NCBI RefSeq assembly: GCF_021341665.1
Contig: NZ_JAJTTH010000005.1
Coordinates: 62,001 to 126,000, forward strand
Reading direction: 5' to 3'
From: Pseudomonas sp. Au-Pse12
GTDB lineage: Bacteria; Pseudomonadota; Gammaproteobacteria; Pseudomonadales; Pseudomonadaceae
DNA length: 64,000 nucleotides
Shown: positions 9,352-15,700 of the stretch, in pieces
Layout of the letters: each line of letters begins with the position of its first letter
Numbering within the stretch: the first letter of the stretch is position 1
Notes under the pieces: model-generated
Told to the model about the DNA's origin: nothing
Database searches by the model: none
Seen by the model: only the letters and a program-made list of their open reading frames with translations
Made by a program: the position numbers and the translations under genes

Positions 9352-10125
9352 ATGAAGGCCGTAATTCTGGCTGGTGGACTGGGTACGCGAATCAGCGAAG
9401 AGTCCCACCTCAAGCCCAAGCCCATGATCGAGATCGGTGGCAAGCCAATTCTTTGGCACATCATGAAGCAGTATTCCGCCCACGGAATTCATGATTTCGT
9501 GATTTGCCTGGGCTACAAGGGCTACGCGATCAAGGACTTCTTTGCCAACTACTTCCTGCACACCTCGGATGTCACCTTCGACATGCGCAACAATCGCATG
9601 GACGTGCATCAGAACTACAGCGAGCCGTGGAGCGTGACGCTGATCGACACCGGCGAGGAAACCATGACCGGTGGGCGCCTGCGCCGTGCCGGGCGCTACC
9701 TGCAGGATGAAGAGGCGTTCTGCTTTACCTACGGCGATGGTGTGTCGGACCTGAACATCGGCGCCCTGGTGGATTTTCATAAGGCTCACGGCAAGCTGGC
9801 CACCGTGACCGCAGTACAGCCGCCAGGCCGCTATGGCGCTCTGGAGCGTGATGGCGACCAGGTCCTGGGGTTCACTGAAAAACCTCGTGGCGACGGCGGC
9901 TGGATCAATGGCGGGTTCTTCGTCTTGTCGCCCAAGGTGCTGTCCTATATCGATGGCGACAGTACCACCTGGGAAGCCGAGCCACTGATGCAACTGGCCA
10001 GGAACCAGCAATTGCGTGCATTCGAGCACGGTGGTTTCTGGCAGCCAATGGACACCCTGCGCGACAAGAACCATCTGGAACAGCTCTGGCAAAGCGGGGA
10101 GGCCCCGTGGAAGCAATGGGACTGA
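9352..10125 (+). CDS. rfbF: Glucose-1-phosphate cytidylyltransferase
   Basis: RfbF makes CDP-glucose from glucose-1-phosphate and CTP, the first committed step to CDP-linked deoxysugars. The 257-residue product matches the family length. The nucleotidyltransferase signature [13 protein letters not shown] with the following [16 protein letters not shown] is at residues 6-36. TYGDG (metal/sugar binding) and [11 protein letters not shown] appear later. ATG 9352 is chosen because AGAGGA precedes it and MKAVILAGG is the normal N terminus; an upstream in-frame GTG-type extension has no family support. The gene overlaps rfbG by 10 bases, so the two enzymes are probably translationally coupled. Confidence 0.95.
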   Translation: MKAVILAGGLGTRISEESHLKPKPMIEIGGKPILWHIMKQYSAHGIHDFVICLGYKGYAIKDFFANYFLHTSDVTFDMRNNRMDVHQNYSEPWSVTLIDTGEETMTGGRLRRAGRYLQDEEAFCFTYGDGVSDLNIGALVDFHKAHGKLATVTAVQPPGRYGALERDGDQVLGFTEKPRGDGGWINGGFFVLSPKVLSYIDGDSTTWEAEPLMQLARNQQLRAFEHGGFWQPMDTLRDKNHLEQLWQSGEAPWKQWD

Positions 10126-11189
10126 GCCAGGAGTTCTGGCGTGGCAAACGGGTCTTGCTGACCGGCCATACCGGTTTCAAGGGCAGTTGGCTGAGCCTGT
10201 GGCTGCAGAGCCTGGGGGCCGAGGTCAGTGGTTTTGCCCTGGACCCGAGTACCGAGCCGAGCCTGTTCGAACTGGCGCGGGTGGCCGAAGGCATCAATGA
10301 TCATCGCGGTGATTTGCGCGACCTGGGCAGCCTGTTGGAGTTGATCGCCCAGGTCGAGCCGGAAATCGTCTTGCACCTGGCGGCCCAGCCCCTGGTGCGC
10401 GAGGCCTATCGCGACCCGTTAGGGACTTATTCGAGCAATGTCATGGGCACCCTCAACCTGCTGGAGGCGATCCGCCAGGTGGGCGGGGTGCGCGCCTGTG
10501 TGCTGGTGACCACCGACAAGGTCTACGCCAACCAGGAGTGGCTGTGGCCCTACCGGGAAAACGAACCCTTGGGCGGTCATGACCCCTACAGCAGCAGCAA
10601 GGCCTGTTGCGAGCTGCTAGCCCAGTCCTATGCCTCTTCGTTCTTTGCCGCCGAGCGTTATGCCGAACATGGCCTGGCCTTGGCCACGGCACGCGCGGGC
10701 AACGTCCTGGGCGGTGGCGACTTTGCCCCCGAGCGGTTGATTCCCGATGTGCTCAAGGCCTGGTCCGCCGACGAGCCGGTGACCTTGCGTTATCCGCAGG
10801 CCGTGCGCCCCTGGCAGCATGCCCTGGAGCCCCTGGCCGGTTATCTGCAACTGGCGGCCGGCCTGTATGAGCAGGGTCCGCACTACGCGGGGGCCTGGAA
10901 CTTCGGTCCTGGCGAGCAAGACATGTGCAGCGTCGGTGAAGTGGTGGAACTGCTGGCCCGGCACTGGCCAGAAGCCCCTGGCCTGCGTATCGAGCCCAGT
11001 GAATTGCACGAGGCGGGTCTGTTGCGTCTGGACAGCAGCCGCGCGCGACAGTTGCTCGGCTGGAAACCTCGCTGGAGCCTGGAGCAATGCCTGGCGCAGA
11101 CCCTGGACTGGCACCTGGCCTGGAAGAGCGGCGCGGACATGCGCGCGGTGACCCTGGGGCAGTTGAACCTGTATCGGGGGACGCTGTGA
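10116..11189 (+). CDS. rfbG: CDP-glucose 4,6-dehydratase
   Basis: RfbG is an extended short-chain dehydrogenase that converts CDP-glucose to CDP-4-keto-6-deoxyglucose with tightly bound NAD. The 357-residue product opens with the Rossmann motif [15 protein letters not shown]. It has TTDKVY and the catalytic YSSSKACCE (YxxxK), both characteristic of nucleotide-sugar dehydratases. ATG 10116 gives the usual N terminus ([13 protein letters not shown]); GTG 10107 would add three residues. It starts inside the end of rfbF. No rfbH (3-dehydrase) follows, so the product is unlikely to be a 3,6-dideoxyhexose; the next genes point to a branched 6-deoxyhexose instead. Confidence 0.95.
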   Translation: MGLSQEFWRGKRVLLTGHTGFKGSWLSLWLQSLGAEVSGFALDPSTEPSLFELARVAEGINDHRGDLRDLGSLLELIAQVEPEIVLHLAAQPLVREAYRDPLGTYSSNVMGTLNLLEAIRQVGGVRACVLVTTDKVYANQEWLWPYRENEPLGGHDPYSSSKACCELLAQSYASSFFAAERYAEHGLALATARAGNVLGGGDFAPERLIPDVLKAWSADEPVTLRYPQAVRPWQHALEPLAGYLQLAAGLYEQGPHYAGAWNFGPGEQDMCSVGEVVELLARHWPEAPGLRIEPSELHEAGLLRLDSSRARQLLGWKPRWSLEQCLAQTLDWHLAWKSGADMRAVTLGQLNLYRGTL

Positions 11190-11746
11190 GCGAGTTTCAG
11201 GTCCTGGCTCTGCCAATGGCCGGGTTGTGCGAGGTGCGCCATAAACGCTTCGAGGATCAGCGCGGGCATTTCTCCCGGTTGTTCTGCGAAGGCACCCTGA
11301 GTGCCTTTGGCCAGCCGTTTCATATTCGTCAGATCAACCATTCCTGCACCCGCGAGCGGGGCAGTGTGCGTGGCCTGCACTATCAAACCGCCGCGCGTCC
11401 TGAGGCCAAGCTCATTACCTGTCTGCGGGGCGAGGTCTGGGACGTGGCGGTGGACCTGCGCCCCGAGTCGCCGACGTTCCTCCACTGGCACGCGGAGCAC
11501 CTGAGGGCGGGCGACGGCCGCAGCCTGTTGTTGCCGGCAGGCTTCGCCCATGGTTTCCAGACCCTGAGCGAGGATGCCGAACTGCTCTACCTGCACAGCG
11601 CCGACTACGCCCCCGAGCACGAGGCCGGGTTGTCGGTGCTGGACCCGCGCCTGGCGATCAACTGGCCGTTGCCTGTCAATAATCTGTCGACCCGGGATGC
11701 CAGCCACCCCTTGCTCGATGCTGCTTTCGCTGGAGTGAGTCTATGA
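11186..11746 (+). CDS. dTDP-4-dehydrorhamnose 3,5-epimerase family protein (acting on a CDP sugar)
   Basis: This 186-residue protein belongs to the RmlC cupin family, which epimerises C3 and/or C5 of 4-keto-6-deoxy nucleotide sugars. Family landmarks are RGHFSRLF, the QINHSCTRERGSVRGLHYQ segment with the catalytic-region histidine, GEVWDVAVDLR and LLPAGFAHGFQTLSEDAELLY. The GTG start at 11186 overlaps the rfbG stop as GTGA. Because its neighbours make CDP-glucose and CDP-4-keto-6-deoxyglucose, the substrate is probably CDP-linked, so the name rmlC/rfbC would mislead. Whether it inverts C3, C5 or both cannot be told from sequence. Confidence 0.88.
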   Translation: MSEFQVLALPMAGLCEVRHKRFEDQRGHFSRLFCEGTLSAFGQPFHIRQINHSCTRERGSVRGLHYQTAARPEAKLITCLRGEVWDVAVDLRPESPTFLHWHAEHLRAGDGRSLLLPAGFAHGFQTLSEDAELLYLHSADYAPEHEAGLSVLDPRLAINWPLPVNNLSTRDASHPLLDAAFAGVSL

Positions 11747-12969
11747 ATTGCCGCGGTTGTGGCGCATGCCTGAGCCTGCCTCTGATCGACCTGGGCACCT
11801 CGCCGCCGTCCAACGCCTACCTGCGGGCCGGGCAGTTGGATCAGGCCGAGCAATGGGTGCCGCTCAAGGTCCAGGTGTGCCAGCAATGCTGGCTGGTGCA
11901 GACTGAGGACTACACCCGCGCCGACCACCTGTTCGACGCCGACTACGCCTATTTCAGCTCGTTCTCCACGACCTGGCTGCAGCATGCCCGGGACTACGTG
12001 GCGCAGATGGTCGAGCGTTTCGGCCTGGATGCCCGAAGCCGGGTAGTGGAAGTGGCGGCCAATGATGGCTACTTGTTGCAGTACGTGGCCCAGCGTGACA
12101 TCCCTTGCCTCGGGGTCGAGCCGACCCGCAGTACCGCCCAGGCGGCGCGCGACAAGGGGCTGCTGATCCGTGAGTCGTTCTTCGGCCGCGATACCGCCGC
12201 GCAGTTGCTGGCAGAGGGTTGGGCCGCCGACCTGATGGCGGCCAACAATGTGCTGGCTCATGTGCCGGACATCAACGACTTCCTCTGTGGTTTTGCCGCA
12301 TTGCTCAAGCCCACCGGCGTGGCGACTTTCGAGTTTCCCCAGCTGCTGACCCTGATGGCCGGGCAGCAGTTCGACACCCTGTACCACGAGCACTACTCCT
12401 ACCTGTCGCTGACGGCGGTCCAGGGCTTGTGCCAGCGTAACGGCCTGGAAATCTTCGATGTCGAAACCTTGCCGACCCATGGCGGTTCGCTGCGGGTGTT
12501 CGTGCAGCGTGTCGATGGCCAGCGCCGTCCCGTGCTGGACAGCGTGGCGCGTCAATTGCTGCTGGAACAGCAGGCCGGGGTGAACACGCCCGGGTACTAC
12601 CAGACTCTGGCGCCGGCCGCTGAGCGGATCAAGCACGAGCTGCTGCGTTTCCTGCTCCAGGCCAAGGCCGAAGGCAAGCGTGTGGTGGGTTATGGCGCGG
12701 CGGCCAAGGGCAACACCTTGCTCAATTACGCCGGGGTCAAGCCCGACCTCCTGGCCTGGGTGGCCGATGCCAGCCCGCACAAGCAGGGCAAGTACTTGCC
12801 GGGCAGCCGGATTCCGGTGGTCGCGCCTGAGCGTATCGATCAGGAGCGACCGGACTATGTGCTGGTGCTGCCGTGGAACCTGCTCGGCGAAGTCAGTGAG
12901 CAACTGGCCCAGGTGCGGCAATGGGGCGGGCGCTTCGTGATCGCCGTGCCCGAGTTGAAGCTGCTGTGA
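11743..12969 (+). CDS. SAM-dependent C-methyltransferase, TylC3-like, with zinc-binding N terminus
   Basis: The 408-residue product has the three-part architecture of sugar C-methyltransferases such as TylC3/TcaB9. An N-terminal zinc-binding segment contains MNCRGCGACLS and a later VCQQCW pair (about residues 1-60). A SAM-binding Rossmann core carries VVEVAANDGYLLQYV near residues 100-120, followed by NNVLAHVPDINDFL. The C-terminal domain holds VVGYGAAAKGNTLLNY and PDYVLVLPWN. By family knowledge it methylates the carbon next to the 4-keto group (usually C3) of a 4-keto-6-deoxy nucleotide sugar, here presumably CDP-linked. ATG overlaps the epimerase stop (ATGA). Substrate position is inferred. 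Confidence 0.85.
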   Translation: MNCRGCGACLSLPLIDLGTSPPSNAYLRAGQLDQAEQWVPLKVQVCQQCWLVQTEDYTRADHLFDADYAYFSSFSTTWLQHARDYVAQMVERFGLDARSRVVEVAANDGYLLQYVAQRDIPCLGVEPTRSTAQAARDKGLLIRESFFGRDTAAQLLAEGWAADLMAANNVLAHVPDINDFLCGFAALLKPTGVATFEFPQLLTLMAGQQFDTLYHEHYSYLSLTAVQGLCQRNGLEIFDVETLPTHGGSLRVFVQRVDGQRRPVLDSVARQLLLEQQAGVNTPGYYQTLAPAAERIKHELLRFLLQAKAEGKRVVGYGAAAKGNTLLNYAGVKPDLLAWVADASPHKQGKYLPGSRIPVVAPERIDQERPDYVLVLPWNLLGEVSEQLAQVRQWGGRFVIAVPELKLL

Positions 12970-13832
12970 AGGGCATGACGGTGCTGGTCACCGGCGCCAG
13001 CGGCTTTGTTGGCCAGCATCTGGTGACGGCCTTGCTGGCCCGGGGATGCCGCGTGCGTGCGGTGGCGCGGGATGCGGACAAGGCGCGGCAGTTGCCCTGG
13101 TTTGACGCGGTGGAGTTTCGCGCCCTGGACGTGCACGCCCCGCAGCTCGATGTCGCGGCGCTGGTGGAAGGCGTCGATGCCTTGGCCCATCTGGCCTGGC
13201 CGGGGCTGCCGAACTATCAGGCGCTGTTTCACCTCGAGCACAACCTGATGGCTGATTACCGCTTGATCAAAGCCGTGGTCGAGGCCGGGGTGAACCAAGT
13301 GCTGGTCACCGGCACCTGCTTCGAGTACGGCATGCAGAGCGGGCCCTTGGATGAAGACGTCGAGGCGCGCCCGAGCAATCCCTACGGTTTGGCCAAGCAC
13401 AGCCTGCATCTGTTTCTGCAAGCCCTGCAGCAGCAGTTGCCCTTCAGTTTGCAATGGGCGCGGTTGTTCTACCTGCATGGCCCGGGGCAGAACCCCAAGA
13501 GCCTGCTGGCGGCGCTGGACCGAGCGATCGATGCCGGTGACGAGGTTTTCAATATGTCCGGCGGCGAACAACTGCGGGACTACCTGGGCATCGAGGAGGC
13601 CGCCGGCTACCTGGCGGCGCTGCTCGACCAGCGCGGATTTTCCGGGGTGGTCAATTGCTCCAGTGGCCGGCCGGTATCCGTGCGCTCCCTGGTGGAGCAG
13701 CGTATCGCTCAGCGCGGCGCGGCGATCCGCCTGAACCTGGGGCATTACCCGTACCCGGACTATGAACCCATGGCGTTCTGGGGCTTGAACCAGCGCTTGC
13801 AGCACATAACAGGAGCCGAACATGGCGCATGA
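12966..13832 (+). CDS. NAD(P)-dependent epimerase/reductase (probable 4-ketoreductase)
   Basis: A 288-residue extended short-chain dehydrogenase with the N-terminal motif VLVTGASGFVGQHLV and the catalytic pair in NPYGLAKHSL. In place of the usual Ser before the active-site tyrosine there is TGTCFEYG, common in this subgroup. In a CDP-4-keto-6-deoxyhexose pathway with a C-methyltransferase and no other reductase, the likely role is reduction of the C4 ketone to complete the sugar. The GTG start overlaps the preceding stop as GTGA; ATG 12975, three codons on, is an alternative. It overlaps the next gene by 11 bases. Confidence 0.85.
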   Translation: MKGMTVLVTGASGFVGQHLVTALLARGCRVRAVARDADKARQLPWFDAVEFRALDVHAPQLDVAALVEGVDALAHLAWPGLPNYQALFHLEHNLMADYRLIKAVVEAGVNQVLVTGTCFEYGMQSGPLDEDVEARPSNPYGLAKHSLHLFLQALQQQLPFSLQWARLFYLHGPGQNPKSLLAALDRAIDAGDEVFNMSGGEQLRDYLGIEEAAGYLAALLDQRGFSGVVNCSSGRPVSVRSLVEQRIAQRGAAIRLNLGHYPYPDYEPMAFWGLNQRLQHITGAEHGA

Positions 13833-14892
13833 GTTGTATCGGGTCGCCGACTTGCCGGTGCTGCAGAATCGCACCTTCGCCGATGCCCAGAGTGCCCGTG
13901 CCTCGGCGTCTGCGGATATCGTCCTGGTGCAAGACCTGCAGAGCGGGCTGATCTTCAATCAGGCCTTCGATGCCGACAAGCTCAGCTACGACAGCGACTA
14001 TCAGAACGAGCAGGCCCACTCGGCGCAGTTCCAGCAGCACCTGATGGATGTGGAGGGCATCATCGCCCGGCACTTCAAGGGGCGCGAGCTGATCGAGGTC
14101 GGTTGCGGCAAGGGCTATTTCCTCGAACTGCTGCGCAGCGAGGGCTATGCCATCACCGGCATCGACCCGGCCTACGAGGGGACCAACCCCGAGGTGATCA
14201 AGGCGCCGTTCACTCGTGGTCTGGGGCTGGCGGCCGAGGCCATCGTGCTGCGTCATGTGCTGGAGCATATTGCCGATCCGCTGGCCTTTCTGGCGGAGAT
14301 TGCCGATGCCAACCAGGGCGGGCAGATCTACATCGAAGTGCCGTGTTTCGACTGGATCCTCGAGCATCGCGCCTGGTTCGATGTGTTCTATGAGCACGTC
14401 AATTACTTCCGTCTCGAAGACCTGCAGCGCATGTTCGGCACTGTGCATGAAGCCGGGCATCTGTTTGGCGGCCAGTACCTGTACGTGGTGGCGGACCTGG
14501 GCAGCTTGCAGTCGGCGTTGCCGGCGCCGTTGCAGCCGTTGCGGATGCCGGCGGATTTCACCGCCAGCATCGAATGCGCCAAACGCATCATCCAGGCGGC
14601 ACCGCAAACCGCTGCCGGGATCTGGGGGGCCTCTTCCAAGGGCGTGATCTATTCGCTGTTCCTGCAACGGGCCGGTGTGGCGGTGGATCAGGTCGTCGAT
14701 ATCAACCCGGCCAAACAGGGCCGGTACCTGCCGCTCAGTGGGATGCGCGTGTCATCGCCACAAGAAGCCATGGAGGCACTGCCGGCAGGCGCCAACCTGT
14801 TCGTGATGAATTCCAACTACCTCGAAGAAATCAAGCGCATGACCGACGGCCGTTATGTCTATCACGCCGTCGACAGCGCTTCGTTCAGCTAA
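13822..14892 (+). CDS. Class I SAM-dependent methyltransferase
   Basis: A 356-residue methyltransferase whose SAM site is ELIEVGCGKGYFLELL (about residues 90-105), with VLRHVLEHIADP as the following acidic loop. The C-terminal half (IWGASSKGVIYSLFLQRAG, then VDINPAKQGRYLPLSG) resembles the C-terminal domain of the TylC3-like protein two genes upstream, but the N-terminal zinc-binding cysteines are absent. It could be a second sugar C- or O-methyltransferase, or could act after transfer. ATG 13822 lies 11 bases inside the end of the reductase gene, so it belongs to the same transcript. Confidence 0.82.
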   Translation: MAHELYRVADLPVLQNRTFADAQSARASASADIVLVQDLQSGLIFNQAFDADKLSYDSDYQNEQAHSAQFQQHLMDVEGIIARHFKGRELIEVGCGKGYFLELLRSEGYAITGIDPAYEGTNPEVIKAPFTRGLGLAAEAIVLRHVLEHIADPLAFLAEIADANQGGQIYIEVPCFDWILEHRAWFDVFYEHVNYFRLEDLQRMFGTVHEAGHLFGGQYLYVVADLGSLQSALPAPLQPLRMPADFTASIECAKRIIQAAPQTAAGIWGASSKGVIYSLFLQRAGVAVDQVVDINPAKQGRYLPLSGMRVSSPQEAMEALPAGANLFVMNSNYLEEIKRMTDGRYVYHAVDSASFS

Positions 14893-14912
14893 TTTGCCAT
14901 TGAGAACCGAAC

Positions 14913-15650
14913 ATGACCGAGCACAACGTCATTCAAGCCTTTGAACAAGAATGCCAGGCGCAGATCAGCGCCCAGGGCCAGGATGAAAAGCTCAAGGGCC
15001 TGGCCCGTGACTTTTTCAATGAGTCCGCGAGCCACAAGTACAGCTATCACTTTTCCTGGATGGGCCGGCCGATCATCCAGCTGCCCCAGGACATGATGGC
15101 GATGCAGGAGATCATCTGGCAGGTCAAGCCGGACCTGGTGATCGAATGCGGTATCGCCCACGGCGGTTCGATCATCTACTACGCCTCGCTGCTGGAGCTG
15201 CAGGGCCATGGCGAAGTGCTGGGCATCGACCTGGATATCCGCCCGCACAACCGCGAAGCCATCGAGCAGCATCCGATGAGCAAGCGCATCCGCATGATCG
15301 AAGGTTCGAGCATCGATCCGGCCATCGCCGAGCAGGTGCGGGCCGCCGCAGCAGGCAAGAAGGTGATTCTGGTTCTGGACTCCAACCACACCCACGAGCA
15401 CGTGCTCGAAGAGCTGCGCCTGTATGCGCCGCTGGTGTCGGTGGGCAGCTACTGCGTGGTCATGGACACCGTGGTCGAGGACATGCCGGAAAACTTCTTC
15501 CCGGATCGTCCCTGGGGCCCGGGCGACAACCCGAAAACCGCGGTCTGGGCCTACCTGGAAGAGAACCGCGATTTCGAGATCGACTATCAGATGCAGAACA
15601 AGTTGCTGATCACCGTGGCGCCGGACGGTTACCTGCGTCGGGTTCGCTGA
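14913..15650 (+). CDS. CmcI-like cephalosporin hydroxylase family protein (possible sugar O-methyltransferase)
   Basis: This 245-residue protein belongs to the CmcI/rhamnosyl O-methyltransferase family. Visible signatures are DLVIECGIAHGGSIIYYAS (SAM site), LGIDLDIRPHNR, EGSSIDP, VLDSNHTHEHVLEEL (acidic and His residues that bind metal in this family) and CVVMDTVVEDMP. Despite the hydroxylase name, many members O-methylate deoxyhexoses. Flagellin glycans of P. syringae carry an O-methyl group, which makes O-methylation of the flagellin sugar a reasonable inference. The start is 20 bases after the previous stop, within the CDP-sugar operon. Confidence 0.82.
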   Translation: MTEHNVIQAFEQECQAQISAQGQDEKLKGLARDFFNESASHKYSYHFSWMGRPIIQLPQDMMAMQEIIWQVKPDLVIECGIAHGGSIIYYASLLELQGHGEVLGIDLDIRPHNREAIEQHPMSKRIRMIEGSSIDPAIAEQVRAAAAGKKVILVLDSNHTHEHVLEELRLYAPLVSVGSYCVVMDTVVEDMPENFFPDRPWGPGDNPKTAVWAYLEENRDFEIDYQMQNKLLITVAPDGYLRRVR

Positions 15651-15700
15651 ATATCAATGGTTGCAGTTCCGGACGTGTGGCCGGTGGTGGGGAAGGTTTT

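Noticed and set aside
11186-11746. Annotation as RmlC of the dTDP-rhamnose pathway
   Set aside because: No rmlA, rmlB or rmlD is present; the flanking overlapping genes make CDP-4-keto-6-deoxyglucose, so a CDP sugar is the likely substrate.
15146-15700. Upstream extension of the second glycosyltransferase frame
   Set aside because: It would overlap about 500 bases of the CmcI-like gene; the translated extension is Arg/Gly/Pro-rich shadow sequence, and a good ribosome-binding site precedes ATG 15701.
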